From a virus, in the IMG/VR virus record IMGVR_UViG_3300042350_003432, positions 1-55,818 of that record: DNA of 55,818 bases, one strand, 5' to 3'. Made by a program: the position numbers and the translations under genes. Below, one piece after another: positions 34,250 through 43,935 of this stretch (within the stretch, counting starts at the first letter, position 1; every line of letters starts with the position of its first letter). The notes under the pieces were generated by a model that was not told the origin of the DNA, made no database searches, and saw nothing but the letters and a program-made list of their open reading frames with translations.

Positions 34250-34645
34250 CTACACCTCCCATTCAATGCGCATGGTTGCGGTACTGCCTGTGGTTGTATT
34301 CCAACTATCCATTCCGTAGTAATCACAAGAGGCAACGCCCTTTGAAAATGGGGGATACCATCGTTGGACAACCGCCGTAGGACTTCCAAGCCACATAGAT
34401 TTATTTGGCAACAAGTCGGCGCCTGTCAATGTTCTTTGAAAATTGTAAGAAAAACCTGTTGTTCCCGCCCCGCCAGTATCCGGAATAAGCCGAAGCATCG
34501 TTTTATTAAAAGTATTACGATAGACTACATACGGACCGGAAACAATCCTATGACTTGTAGTCATATTAGGATACACACTAGACGAATTCCCGCAAAAAAT
34601 TTGTACATATTTTGAATTGCGAGATGTTGAACCTTCATAACTCAT
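34250..34645 (-). CDS. small beta-rich virion protein of the fibre cluster
   Basis: 131-residue Ser/Thr-rich beta protein; ATG at 34645 overlaps the previous stop (ATGA) and has a GGAGG site 8 bases upstream, so I prefer it to the in-frame ATG at 34660. It lies with two similar-sized beta proteins downstream of the long tail fibre, so it probably forms part of the distal fibre or its chaperone. Family not recognised. Confidence 0.45.
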   Translation of the reverse strand: MSYEGSTSRNSKYVQIFCGNSSSVYPNMTTSHRIVSGPYVVYRNTFNKTMLRLIPDTGGAGTTGFSYNFQRTLTGADLLPNKSMWLGSPTAVVQRWYPPFSKGVASCDYYGMDSWNTTTGSTATMRIEWEV

Positions 34646-35067
34646 AGCGGAAACCTCCATATTAAAAGAGAAGAAGATGTGCTTTCATAAAAAGATGCGC
34701 CCATTTGAATTTCACAATCGCAAGGGGCATCAAAGACGACAGACGCTTCATGTGTCTGAACATTGTATGTACCCCCAACATCAGATGTGACTTCTCTTGA
34801 AACTAGATAATTTGATGTTACAGATGAACCGCCTGTAAACCTCACAACACTAAAAGTGGTAGATCTAAGTGCTGTTGTTGTGTTAGACGATGCCCAATTC
34901 CATACAACCATGTAACGAAAACCACCTTCAAGAGTCACATAATAGCCATTAATAGTAGGCGTAAAAGTTCCCCCTTGTATTTGCCAAGCAAAATTAATGC
35001 CAGTTCCTGCACGATTGAGAACACAAAAGCCCGCATGCCCTGTAAAGTCTTTGATTAAGAAACTCAT
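34642..35067 (-). CDS. small beta-rich virion protein of the fibre cluster
   Basis: 141 residues with a beta pattern and aromatic-rich segments (TLEGGFRYMVVWNWASSN). The C-terminus ends SLLIWRFPL. It follows the tail fibre by 9 bases and overlaps the next gene. Likely a fibre tip, decoration or adhesin accessory; family not recognised. Confidence 0.45.
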   Translation of the reverse strand: MSFLIKDFTGHAGFCVLNRAGTGINFAWQIQGGTFTPTINGYYVTLEGGFRYMVVWNWASSNTTTALRSTTFSVVRFTGGSSVTSNYLVSREVTSDVGGTYNVQTHEASVVFDAPCDCEIQMGASFYESTSSSLLIWRFPL

Positions 35068-35076
35068 AGAAAATCC

Positions 35077-38000
35077 TTATAGAATGATCCAGGCTGAACC
35101 GGTTGACTGTAAAGTCAATGCGGAATATTGTTGAATCATATCCGTACCACTTGTTAAACCGTCAATCGCAACCCCAGTACTAGGCGTAATTAATACATAG
35201 AACGAAGTTAATTTTTTAAAGTTTAACTTCATCCCTTTATTGCCTGCGCTAGGTACGATATTGGTTAGATTTACGGTTGAATTGGCGGTAGGACTAAGAA
35301 GATAGGTTACTTCAAGCGTGCCGGCGCTAGGTTCTGCGGGGGTATAGATATTTGAAACAAAAGTAGCGTTTAGCACATCAGGCAAAGAACCACCACCACC
35401 GCCCCCGCTAATTGTGCCAGGTTTCCATAATGAACTTGCGCTTTCCCATACTAGCGCCTGTCCATTGGTTGGGGCTGTTGTGGCTGTGTCAACATCTGAA
35501 AGCGCATTGACAGAAAAACCGGCAAGAGAGACAACGGCGTCAATTCTTGATGCGCCTGTGTTATTTGTGAATGTTATCCCTGTATTTGTTGCGTTGCCAC
35601 TAGCAAGACCGGCGCCGGCGGCGCTTCGTGCTAGTGCGTCTGTGTACTGTGTCAATGTTGTACTAATAACACCAGTAGCGGAAGTAAACACGATCGGGGC
35701 CGTTGCGCTTAGTAAACTTCGCACATTTGTTGCGCTTGCGTACTTGTTTGTAGAACCTTCGGTCAAGTCGTCTGTGGTTCTAATTGCCCGATCATTTGTG
35801 TTTGTGACTTCCCAAGATACCGTAGAGGTTGTAGTATCCTTGGCGGTGCATCTAAAGACATATTCACCAGAAGAACGCAAAGAGGCTAAACTATTTGTAC
35901 TTGTTGTATTGTTATAATAAAAAGTCGCTGTGTAATTATTCGCGGGGCGTGTGATTGTGAATGCACCAGTTCCACGAATACGCAAATAAATGAGATCGCC
36001 TAGATTTGTATTTGCAAAACTAGGAATTCTAATGCTCCAATTCCCCGAACTATTCATCAAATGGTAAAATCCAGAAGTCATAGAACTATTATCAGCGGTT
36101 AATGCAATGATGCCCATATTACCATTTGACAAAAGACTTTCAGTATTATCAATCACGATAAAATCAGTAGCTTGAACAACGCCCCCCGAAACATTAGCAA
36201 TAAAGACAATTTGATCATTAGCTGTTAATGTTACGCCGGCAAGAGTCCCGCTAGTCGATACTTGATAAAAGAATCCTTTTTTCGCATTTGCAAGACTTGG
36301 CACCGCTGTTGCTGCGTTATATGTACCTTGATAAATAAGCGCACCATTTGCCCCGATGGTTGATTGTACATTTGCAATCGCTGAATCAACATACTTTGAA
36401 TTTACGCCCTTGGTTGAATTGTCATTGGCGCTTAGATCGGGCAAAATAGGTGACGCCGAAAAAGTCTTTGTTCCTGCAATTGTTTGATCTGTTGTCATTC
36501 GTACGAAATCGCTTGAGTCTAAGCCATCAAGTAAATCAGCATCTAGCCCGCTTCCTGAACCGTCAACAGTCTTGATCTTTGTTAGTACGTCGTTCGCTGT
36601 ATAACTTGTACTATCAAGCTTGCCCGCTAGTCCATTATCAACATATGTAGTAGTCGCAAAGGTCAAAGCGCTTGTTTCTAGTGTGTCTACGCGGGAATCT
36701 AAAGCGTCTGTGATACCGGTAACATAGAGTTTGACTGTTGGCGCATCGGGCGCTTTGGTTGCATCATCAATATCATTTGTTACGGTGGCGCTTAAAGCTC
36801 TTGAATCGGTGAAATAAAGTTTAGATGCTTCACCTTGCGCCCCTACGCCTTCGCTAATGTCTCCAGTGTATAAAGTAACGTCGCCAATTTGTCCATTTAC
36901 TTGGTTAACAGGTGATGAAGAGTTATATAACTTAATCCACGAAGGACCATCGGAATCATAGATATAATTCCCATTGTTTGAGGGCGTGGGATCATCTACC
37001 ACGATCGCAACGTCGCCGGTATTGATTCCGGTCAAGGCGTCTCGTTCTGCAATGGTTTGAACTACATATGGCTTAGTTAATGCAAGAGGCGGAATATGGT
37101 GATTAGGAATATAGCCGTTTGCGTCTAGTTCAGCGACACCATTCGCCACGCCCTTATCAGAAGTTCTAAGAAGCTGCGCTGAATCGGTTAATTGCGTGCT
37201 AGCGGTTACCAAGGTTGGTTTGTCTCTTAGTTCGGTATAACTACCGGTGAAAGAAGTTTCTACACCTAAAGCACTAATGAAATTCGCTGAAGTGGTGAAG
37301 GTTTTTACTGTGTTATTTGAATATCCGGTACGCCCTACAATGGCTACGCCACTCGTCAAATTAGTTTGTAGTGTGTTTAGTCCGCTACATTCTGAAACAA
37401 TGATTAGGAATGGCGATGCAACATTTGAAGGGATAATACGAAGATTATTCAGTGAGCAACGATTAAAGTAGATTGTGCAATTTGTGATATTTGAAATCAG
37501 AATGTTTTGGCTTGCAAATTCGCAATCTGTAAAGGTCATAAAGGTAGCGCTTGAGTCTGTCACGCCGTCAATAGTGAGACCTCCTAAAAAGTCAACACGA
37601 TTAAAGATATGGCGGCCCTTAGTCCCTGTAATGCTAGCCGCACCCTCAATTTGCAAGTTAGTAATGCGAATGCGTTCACTTGTCCCGCTGATTGAAAGAC
37701 CACGCCCGCCCGCTAGTTCACAAATTGTGTTGCCTACTTCGGGGCAAACGATACCTAAATTAACTTTGTTTTCAATAGACAAAGTAGCCCCACCATACGA
37801 ACCGGCGGAAGCATAGATAACATTCCCTTGATCAGCTCCAATTTCATTGATCACCGCTTGAAAATCGTTTAGGCCGTCGTTTACATAGTATGAGTTACTA
37901 TGTAAATGATGAGCTTCTACATCATCTAAACGAAGATCAAGGGCGTTGTCTGCATTGGTCCTATTAGTGATCTCACTTTGTAAATCAGCCTCTAAAGCTC

Positions 38001-38688
38001 TAAGATCAACGCCGGCGGTTAGTGTGAGAATGTCCGCTTGTAGGTTGTCAATATCCGCTTCCGCTGTGGTTACTCTTGCCGCCAAGTCTGTCACAGATTG
38101 AGAAGATGCCTTGTTTGATAAATCAGTTTGTAGGTTATCAATATCTGTTTCAGCGCTTGTCACTCTTGTTGCTAAGTCTGTCACAGATTGAGAAGATGCC
38201 TTGTTTGATAGATCAGTTTGTAGGTTATCAATATCTGTTTCAGCGCTTGTCAATCGTGTATCAAGTCCGCTTACTTGCCCGTCTAGTGTGCTTACTTGCC
38301 CTTCTAGCGTGCTTACTTGCCCTTCTAGCGTGCTTACTCTTGTATCAAGTGCATTGTCACCATTTGTTCTATTAGTGATTTCTGTTGCTAAGTCTGTTTC
38401 AAGAGTTTGTAAACCTAGTTCAAGGCTTGCGGAAGCGCTATCATACGCCGTATTAAAGCGTGTTTGTGTCCAGTAAAGATTTGTCCCTTCAGGCATGTTT
38501 GAAGTAGTCATTGAAACATTGCCATTTACATCCGGAAGAATTCCATTGACTGAATCTACATCACCTTGACCAAGCCCACCAGGGATTTGATCAGCGGGAA
38601 TTTTGCCAGTTTCGTCTAGTGTGGCAACCCCGCCCGCTTGTCCCTTTTCTGATTCGGGAATACCTTTGTTCTTGTAAAGAGTAGCCAT
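35077..38688 (-). CDS. long tail fibre protein with coiled-coil repeats
   Basis: 1203-residue fibre. It begins with YKNKGIPESEKGQAGGVATL and the repeated GVAxLDxxGxIPxxxIP element (again near residue 505), typical of phage fibre shafts. Residues about 100-230 contain tandem coiled-coil repeats: 7-residue STLEGQV units and 30-residue units (TRVTSAETDIDNLQ...). A beta-helix-like region follows (about 260-480), then repeated VNGxxGxVTLxTxxI modules (LYFTDSRALS). The Gly-rich hinge (GGGGGSLP) near residue 1098 precedes the C-terminal domain. Trimeric host-attachment fibre is the likely role. Confidence 0.85.
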   Translation of the reverse strand: MATLYKNKGIPESEKGQAGGVATLDETGKIPADQIPGGLGQGDVDSVNGILPDVNGNVSMTTSNMPEGTNLYWTQTRFNTAYDSASASLELGLQTLETDLATEITNRTNGDNALDTRVSTLEGQVSTLEGQVSTLDGQVSGLDTRLTSAETDIDNLQTDLSNKASSQSVTDLATRVTSAETDIDNLQTDLSNKASSQSVTDLAARVTTAEADIDNLQADILTLTAGVDLRALEADLQSEITNRTNADNALDLRLDDVEAHHLHSNSYYVNDGLNDFQAVINEIGADQGNVIYASAGSYGGATLSIENKVNLGIVCPEVGNTICELAGGRGLSISGTSERIRITNLQIEGAASITGTKGRHIFNRVDFLGGLTIDGVTDSSATFMTFTDCEFASQNILISNITNCTIYFNRCSLNNLRIIPSNVASPFLIIVSECSGLNTLQTNLTSGVAIVGRTGYSNNTVKTFTTSANFISALGVETSFTGSYTELRDKPTLVTASTQLTDSAQLLRTSDKGVANGVAELDANGYIPNHHIPPLALTKPYVVQTIAERDALTGINTGDVAIVVDDPTPSNNGNYIYDSDGPSWIKLYNSSSPVNQVNGQIGDVTLYTGDISEGVGAQGEASKLYFTDSRALSATVTNDIDDATKAPDAPTVKLYVTGITDALDSRVDTLETSALTFATTTYVDNGLAGKLDSTSYTANDVLTKIKTVDGSGSGLDADLLDGLDSSDFVRMTTDQTIAGTKTFSASPILPDLSANDNSTKGVNSKYVDSAIANVQSTIGANGALIYQGTYNAATAVPSLANAKKGFFYQVSTSGTLAGVTLTANDQIVFIANVSGGVVQATDFIVIDNTESLLSNGNMGIIALTADNSSMTSGFYHLMNSSGNWSIRIPSFANTNLGDLIYLRIRGTGAFTITRPANNYTATFYYNNTTSTNSLASLRSSGEYVFRCTAKDTTTSTVSWEVTNTNDRAIRTTDDLTEGSTNKYASATNVRSLLSATAPIVFTSATGVISTTLTQYTDALARSAAGAGLASGNATNTGITFTNNTGASRIDAVVSLAGFSVNALSDVDTATTAPTNGQALVWESASSLWKPGTISGGGGGGSLPDVLNATFVSNIYTPAEPSAGTLEVTYLLSPTANSTVNLTNIVPSAGNKGMKLNFKKLTSFYVLITPSTGVAIDGLTSGTDMIQQYSALTLQSTGSAWIIL
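38084..38252 (-). repeat. 90-bp tandem repeat in fibre gene
   Basis: Two near-identical 90-bp units (38084-38173 and 38174-38252, the second partial) encode the 30-residue coiled-coil repeat of the fibre. They differ in one base over the shared part (aaatcag/gatcag). Such recent duplications allow changes of fibre length by recombination. Confidence 0.85.
38270..38332 (-). repeat. 21-bp tandem repeats in fibre gene
   Basis: Three 21-bp units starting at 38270, 38291 and 38312 (each with CTTACTTGCCC) encode heptads of the fibre coiled coil. They adjoin the 90-bp repeats and are also prone to slippage. Confidence 0.85.
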
Positions 38689-39003
38689 TTAAATACCTCG
38701 TTCCCATGCTGTCAATGTGGCTGTTACTTCGTCTAAATTGTCATTGAAGATTACTTTCACTTGCTCAAATAAAGGGGCATCTTTGCCGGCGATCATCACT
38801 GTATCAAGTTCACTTGCTCCTAAGATATGAGACTTAAAGTCACTTTCACCACAGGGCAAAATGTAAACGTCAAAAGTGCCCCCGCCAAGATTACTACATG
38901 AAACTTGAACATTTGAGGGATAGCGGGCAAAGTCTACACGTGAATTGCTGCGTGTAAAAGTTACTTGATTTATATCAGTTAACTTCGTTGTTTGGTAAGT
39001 CAT
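38689..39003 (-). CDS. hypothetical virion protein upstream of the tail fibre
   Basis: 104 residues, beta-rich with two Cys, no recognised family. It begins with an AAGGAGAAACAATT ribosome site and ends directly at the fibre start. It lies between large terminase and fibre, so it is probably co-expressed with the fibre as a base or attachment protein. Confidence 0.45.
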   Translation of the reverse strand: MTYQTTKLTDINQVTFTRSNSRVDFARYPSNVQVSCSNLGGGTFDVYILPCGESDFKSHILGASELDTVMIAGKDAPLFEQVKVIFNDNLDEVTATLTAWERGI

Positions 39004-39042
39004 AATTGTTTCTCCTTCTTATTGATCATAGTATCTTGTTAT

Positions 39043-40743
39043 TTAGTTTTCATCATCAAAATCATCTTTGAAGTCCCAACTTGCTAAAATTCTATGTAAA
39101 TCTTTTGTGTCCTCTTCTCGTAGATCGTTGACTGTTTGATCTAGATCATCCAGATACTCACGATCACCGAATGAGATGATATGTTGAAATCTTTCTTCTC
39201 TTAGTACACAATGAGCAATCCATAAACTCATAACAGTATCATCATGCTTCTCTCTACCAAGCCCCCATAATTCTTGTATTAATGGATCACTTATTTCTTT
39301 ATCAACACTCGTACGGCTAGGAATTATCACTTTCCCATTTTCAAAGAGAACAGATAAAGAGGTTACGCCGTCCCAAGGACTCGCTTTTTTTGCCCCTGTG
39401 GTCAAGTGAGGGCGTAAAGGTAGATCGGAAGTTTGTTTGAGACCTACATAATGCAATTCACCGAATGCGTTTCGTTCTACGGCGACTGCGTAAACTTTGC
39501 CCCTAAATCTTTCATATTCACGAATCACCGCGTTTCTAAGTTCGCTTGTACTCATACCCCGCTTTCTAAACAAACCTAGTAAATAATGATCACCAGTTCG
39601 CCTATCTCTTGCCCAAGTAGTGCCAACAGTAAAATCCGAATCCTTTGTTTCCGCATGTTGTGCATTTTGCACAAGTGAAAAATCCCAACCTTGCACAATA
39701 TCAAACTGATCTTGATTAACATGTTTAGGGACTTCATAAAAACTTAGATTTCTTCCTCTCTCTTGTGCATGTTGCAACCATTCCCATTTAAAGGCCGCCG
39801 CCGTATCGTCTTGAACTTGGTTTAAAAATTCTCTTGCGAACATTTGTGATCCAATAGTCATGCGTTCTTCCATGAGCATTTCAAAAGGCCTATGTTCCTT
39901 CCATAAAACTACCGGTTCGCCTACTACCTTTACGCCGGTTATTCTTGATTTACCATTGATTTCTTTTGTCTCATATTCATAATGTTCAGGCCACTTGATA
40001 ATTGCGGGATCTTCTTGAACTGACCATGTTGCATCAACTTTTAAATGTCCGTAGAGATCATCGTGATGCTTCCTAGTCCCAATTACAATCATAAGGCCCC
40101 CAGGTTCTAACATTGGTTGAACAGTACCCCGAAACCATCTTCTAGTTTTCTCTCTACTTGTTTGTGAATAGACTGTGTCATCATCCTCTAAGTCGTCCGC
40201 TAGGATAATATCAAAATGCGCCCCTGTGATTGCGCCCCCCGCCCCAATTGCTTGAATAGTAGGATCAACACTATGATTTTTTCTTTTTACATAGATTTGT
40301 CTTTGTGTCCAGCTTTCGCCGCCCCCTTCAAATGGTAAACAGCCCGCATCTTGATCACTTGCCCAATCTTCTATAATTCGATCACTCTTTAAAAGTTCTT
40401 TCACGCGGGACATACGGCGCTCCGCCTGTGGGGCGCTTGCACATATCCACAAGATACGCACATCCCTGTTTAAACAAATTGCACGAAGGGCATACGTTAC
40501 CGCTAGTTCAGTTTTACCATGAGAACGAGGGGCAAGTAATAGGATTCTATTTTTACGCCTCTCTTTGATTGCTTGATTGCGTTCATCCTCTAATCGTTTA
40601 AGCCATTGCACGCGGTGCTTTGCGTATTGCATACCACAATAATAAACATCAAAGAAAACCGGCGAATGTGCAGCTAATAATCTACGTTCAGCCGGCGTAC
40701 TAGGCAAAATCATTTTATTTGACAAACTTTGATTGTTTGGCAT
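39043..40743 (-). CDS. terL: terminase large subunit
   Basis: Packaging motor, 566 residues. ATPase: Walker A APRSHGKT (71-78) and Walker B FDIILADD (Asp183/Asp184). Nuclease: Asp354 in GWDFSL, then AVERNAFGE and KHDDTVMSLWIA, which supply the RNase H-like metal site. The usual terminase order is complete. It lies on the - strand ahead of the fibre operon and about 11 kb from the probable small subunit gene. The upstream gap of 38 bases is shared with the divergent transglycosylase gene. Confidence 0.95.
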   Translation of the reverse strand: MPNNQSLSNKMILPSTPAERRLLAAHSPVFFDVYYCGMQYAKHRVQWLKRLEDERNQAIKERRKNRILLLAPRSHGKTELAVTYALRAICLNRDVRILWICASAPQAERRMSRVKELLKSDRIIEDWASDQDAGCLPFEGGGESWTQRQIYVKRKNHSVDPTIQAIGAGGAITGAHFDIILADDLEDDDTVYSQTSREKTRRWFRGTVQPMLEPGGLMIVIGTRKHHDDLYGHLKVDATWSVQEDPAIIKWPEHYEYETKEINGKSRITGVKVVGEPVVLWKEHRPFEMLMEERMTIGSQMFAREFLNQVQDDTAAAFKWEWLQHAQERGRNLSFYEVPKHVNQDQFDIVQGWDFSLVQNAQHAETKDSDFTVGTTWARDRRTGDHYLLGLFRKRGMSTSELRNAVIREYERFRGKVYAVAVERNAFGELHYVGLKQTSDLPLRPHLTTGAKKASPWDGVTSLSVLFENGKVIIPSRTSVDKEISDPLIQELWGLGREKHDDTVMSLWIAHCVLREERFQHIISFGDREYLDDLDQTVNDLREEDTKDLHRILASWDFKDDFDDEN

Positions 40744-40747
40744 ACTA
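40719..40747 (+). promoter_or_regulatory. promoter of transglycosylase/clamp operon
   Basis: TTGACA (40719-40724) lies inside the terminase gene start, with CATACT (40741-40746) 16 bases downstream or TACTAG one register later. The -10 flank TTTGGCATACTA recurs at 51816-51827 near R2. It would transcribe the lytic transglycosylase, clamp and methyltransferase. Confidence 0.5.
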
Positions 40748-40781
40748 GATAAACCCTTTCAACCTCTATAAAGGCTTAAAA

Positions 40782-41258
40782 ATGCTTTGTTATATCATGA
40801 TCTTATCACTTTTTACACATGATCAATCAATCGACTATTCAAAAAAACTAAGTAAAACTTTTCAAAATAGATTGAAAACGTGTAAGATGGTCGCCCAAGA
40901 AGCGAAGAATCAGGCTATTGACCCAGTCTTAGCAGTTTCAATCGCATTCAATGAATCTAAGTTTACACAAGACGCAATCGCTTTTGATAACAAAGGTTTT
41001 GGACCTATGCAGGCAACCCCCCGCCTATGGTGCGAAAACAAAAAACTTGAGAATTGCGACTTGATCAAGGCCGGCGTAACAGCCCTTAGAACCTATTTAG
41101 AAATTCATGATGGTGATGAGTTTCAAGCGGTCAAGGCATATGCAGGCAAGGGCGAAAAGGCGCATAAGTACGCCCGCCGTATCCTTAGAATCAAGGCTAA
41201 AACAATCAACCTTTTAGAAGGAATTCAAGATGAAGATCTCATTATCATTGAAAACTAA
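40782..41258 (+). CDS. lytic transglycosylase (SLT-like)
   Basis: 158-residue muramidase-type enzyme. It has the SLT signature: catalytic Glu58 in FNESKF followed by GFGPMQATP (residues 72-80) and a C-terminal AVKAYAGKG segment. The short N-terminal hydrophobic part (CYIMILSLF) could be a signal or anchor. It is not in the fibre-lysis cluster but beside replication and terminase genes, so it could be a virion cell-wall enzyme or a second lysin. Its 3' end overlaps the clamp gene by 29 bases. Confidence 0.85.
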   Translation: MLCYIMILSLFTHDQSIDYSKKLSKTFQNRLKTCKMVAQEAKNQAIDPVLAVSIAFNESKFTQDAIAFDNKGFGPMQATPRLWCENKKLENCDLIKAGVTALRTYLEIHDGDEFQAVKAYAGKGEKAHKYARRILRIKAKTINLLEGIQDEDLIIIEN

Positions 41259-42342
41259 TATCAAAGCTATCAAAGAAATCATCGCCGTAGCAAAACGCAA
41301 GAAGACGCCTGATTATTTATCGTTCGTTCATGTTGATTGTGTTGTTGTTGGCGCTGATCGCTTTGTGCGTCTGTCCGCTACCGATCTTGAAACTACGATC
41401 ACACATAAACTTGTTGATTGTGATTTTGTTGGTGATGCGTCTTTTAGTACCTTGATTCATCATGATGCATTGGCCAAGTTACTACCAACATACAAGACTA
41501 TTGATATCATTGACGACAAGATCAAGGCCGGACAAGCTGAAATCACGCATCAAATCCTTGATTCAAGAGACTATGCAGACATTTTAAACGATATTCAAGG
41601 GATCAAGGGGCAAGACGGCGCCTACGCCCTTACTGATGATGATATTATTGAGCTTAGAACCGCTTTATCTACCGCCCTTATTGCATCATCAAACGAAGAA
41701 TCAAGAGTCCGCCTATGTAGTGTGTACTTATCCACAAATGAAGAGGGGTTTCTAATCGCTACCGCTACCGATGGACACAGATTGACAATCTACAAAACAG
41801 GCATCAAAACAAGTTTAAATGCGCTACTTCCAAAAGGTCAAGTTCCTCTTCTTTGTGACGTGCTCAATGGTAACTTTGATGTAAAGATTTGGGCAACAAA
41901 GAGTATGTTATACATATCAAGGGGGCAAGATTTCATTTTAGCCGTCCGCTTGATTGCTGAAGATTTCCCAGATACTTCTAAAATTATTCCTAAGAACAAT
42001 GAGTACTTGATTACATTCAACAGCGCTCATCTATTTAGTATCAAAGAAGCTTTGTTATTTGCACAGGATAAAGCGGGGGCGGGTATCACTTTGAAACACC
42101 AAAAAGAAGGTAACAAATTATTTATCAGTCTCAAAGATGCAAATACAACCGGTTTGACATATGAGTCAAAAGATGAAGGATTTGAGCGTATTGATTACTC
42201 TATTTGCTTTTCACCTAAGTATCTTTTAGACGCCCTACAAAATACGCCAACCATGCTCGCCGGTCATAGTGAGTTTTCCCCTGTACTTTGTATAGAAGAG
42301 ACAGGCAAGATCATGAATATTTTGATGGCTAGACGTGGCTAA
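41230..42342 (+). CDS. DNA polymerase sliding clamp (DnaN-like)
   Basis: 370-residue clamp, close in length to bacterial DnaN. The three-domain clamp pattern is visible: VRLSATDLETTI in domain 1, SRVRLCSVYLS and the DnaN-type ATATDGHRL in domain 2 (about residues 178-186), and a DLNPRYL-like QxPKYLLDAL segment in domain 3. It starts inside the transglycosylase gene with an AAGGA site. The phage supplies its own processivity factor for its family A polymerase, which is uncommon in combination; a host-clamp substitute is the alternative role. Confidence 0.85.
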   Translation: MKISLSLKTNIKAIKEIIAVAKRKKTPDYLSFVHVDCVVVGADRFVRLSATDLETTITHKLVDCDFVGDASFSTLIHHDALAKLLPTYKTIDIIDDKIKAGQAEITHQILDSRDYADILNDIQGIKGQDGAYALTDDDIIELRTALSTALIASSNEESRVRLCSVYLSTNEEGFLIATATDGHRLTIYKTGIKTSLNALLPKGQVPLLCDVLNGNFDVKIWATKSMLYISRGQDFILAVRLIAEDFPDTSKIIPKNNEYLITFNSAHLFSIKEALLFAQDKAGAGITLKHQKEGNKLFISLKDANTTGLTYESKDEGFERIDYSICFSPKYLLDALQNTPTMLAGHSEFSPVLCIEETGKIMNILMARRG

Positions 42343-42366
42343 CATTTAAAAAAGTTATTATTTACA

Positions 42367-43374
42367 ATGAAAACTAATCAAATTTATCATGGTGATTGTC
42401 TTGACCTCATGCCGTCAATTCCCAGTAAATCGGTTGATATGATCCTTTGCGATTTGCCTTATGGAACAACGGCTTGTGAATGGGATTCGATAATTGATAT
42501 GGGTAGACTATGGGAGCAATATGAGAGAGTGATCAAAGATAACGGGAATATCATTTTAACAAGTCAAGGCATGTTCACAGCTAAATTGATGGTTTACAAA
42601 GAGGCATGGTTTAATCACGATTATGTATGGATTAAGAACATCCAATCTAATTTTGCTTTAACAGGATACCAACCGCATAGAATATTTGAAAATGTTTTAG
42701 TGTTTAGACCACCTAGAAAAGAAGATTTAAATATTCAATTCAATTTAGAGCTTCGTACTTATTCTCATAAGATATTATCTTTTATCAATATGCCAAGTAA
42801 AAAGATTTGTGAGAAATTGGGCAATAGGAAAGCAGAACACTTCTTTTACTATAACAGCTCACAATTTGGATTGTGTACAAAAGAAACATATCAAGAGTTG
42901 ATCGAGCATTTCAAGATTGACCAGATGCAGGGCTTTTTGAATTATGAAACTTTGCAATCTATGAATCCCCCTTTCACTTTTAACTTTGATGATCGTATTA
43001 AAAGTACAAAGCAAAAAATAAAAGCTAATTTTGACATAAGAATGTACGGTGATACTAATAAAAAAGAAACAAGATATGTAGAAAAAGCATACGAAAATTA
43101 TCCAAGAAATACATTATATTTTGATCGAGAAATAGGATTACACCCAACACAGAAACCGGTATCCCTGTTTGAATATTTAATAAGAACCTACAGCAATGAA
43201 AATGAAGTAGTCTTAGATAATTGCAGCGGTTCAGGGACTACAGCGATAGCGTGTTTAAATAGTAATAGGCAATATATTTGCATAGAAAAAGATGAAGCAT
43301 ACTACAAGAAATCACTTGAACGCGTAGCAAATCATGAACCTCTTTTAAATTTACAAAATATCAATGAAAACTAA
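42367..43374 (+). CDS. DNA methyltransferase, beta class (N6-adenine/N4-cytosine)
   Basis: 335 residues. Catalytic motif IV DLPY (29-32, in place of DPPY) comes first and motif I-like DNCSGSGTTA (about 284-293) last, the order of the beta class. HPTQKP precedes motif I as in M.type DNA methylases. The middle (about 100-270) is the target-recognition part. No neighbouring endonuclease gene. It follows the clamp by 24 bases. Confidence 0.85.
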   Translation: MKTNQIYHGDCLDLMPSIPSKSVDMILCDLPYGTTACEWDSIIDMGRLWEQYERVIKDNGNIILTSQGMFTAKLMVYKEAWFNHDYVWIKNIQSNFALTGYQPHRIFENVLVFRPPRKEDLNIQFNLELRTYSHKILSFINMPSKKICEKLGNRKAEHFFYYNSSQFGLCTKETYQELIEHFKIDQMQGFLNYETLQSMNPPFTFNFDDRIKSTKQKIKANFDIRMYGDTNKKETRYVEKAYENYPRNTLYFDREIGLHPTQKPVSLFEYLIRTYSNENEVVLDNCSGSGTTAIACLNSNRQYICIEKDEAYYKKSLERVANHEPLLNLQNINEN

Positions 43375-43475
43375 GAAAGAAAAATAAAAAGTTCTTTGTT
43401 TATCATGCGACTCATTTTGAAAGAAAGTGAGGACTAGACGGGCGAACCTTTAAAAAGTTATTAGGGAGATACAGG

Positions 43476-43883
43476 ATGCAAAAAGAAATGAGCAATGATT
43501 TACAAAGAACACTGATGATTGAAGAGATGATGGAACGGGGCGAAGTTTACGAAGGTTATCGGGAAAATCAAAAGTTCATACTTGAACATAAGCGATTTTA
43601 CAACAAATGCACAAAAGAACGCTTTCTAAGTGAGTTCTCTTACGATTTAACTTGGGGCGAAATTGCTTTAAAACTTGGAATTAGTAAATATTCCGCCCGC
43701 GAACTTGGGATTTATTATGGTATCCATAAGAAACAAAAGAACAAGAATAGAACTGTGACAGATGCACAACTTATAGAAGCATTCAAAGAGTATCCACGTA
43801 AAGCAATCAAAGAGATCAAGGATGATTTGAAATTAAGCTTCTCTACTGTTTGGCGAAGAGCAAAAGAACTAGGCCTACTATGA
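43476..43883 (+). CDS. HTH DNA-binding protein
   Basis: 135-residue protein with two predicted helix-turn-helix segments: LTWGEIALKLGISKYSAREL (about 58-77) and KEIKDDLKLSFSTVWRRAKE (about 112-131). Acidic/basic alternation fits a small transcription factor. A GGGAGATACAGG ribosome site precedes the ATG. The gap of about 100 bases before it holds no convincing promoter. It is the last gene of the + strand group, converging with the reductase gene; a regulator of phage genes is possible. Confidence 0.55.
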   Translation: MQKEMSNDLQRTLMIEEMMERGEVYEGYRENQKFILEHKRFYNKCTKERFLSEFSYDLTWGEIALKLGISKYSARELGIYYGIHKKQKNKNRTVTDAQLIEAFKEYPRKAIKEIKDDLKLSFSTVWRRAKELGLL

Positions 43884-43935
43884 TCAATGATATAGAGAAA
43901 CTAAGCGCCTTATTATATAAGAATTTAGCTACTTT

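Noticed and set aside
35414-35917. 167-codon open frame on the + strand inside the tail fibre gene
   Set aside because: Antisense shadow of the repetitive fibre gene; no ribosome site, no domain, and the same pattern of shadow frames recurs across low-complexity coding sequence.
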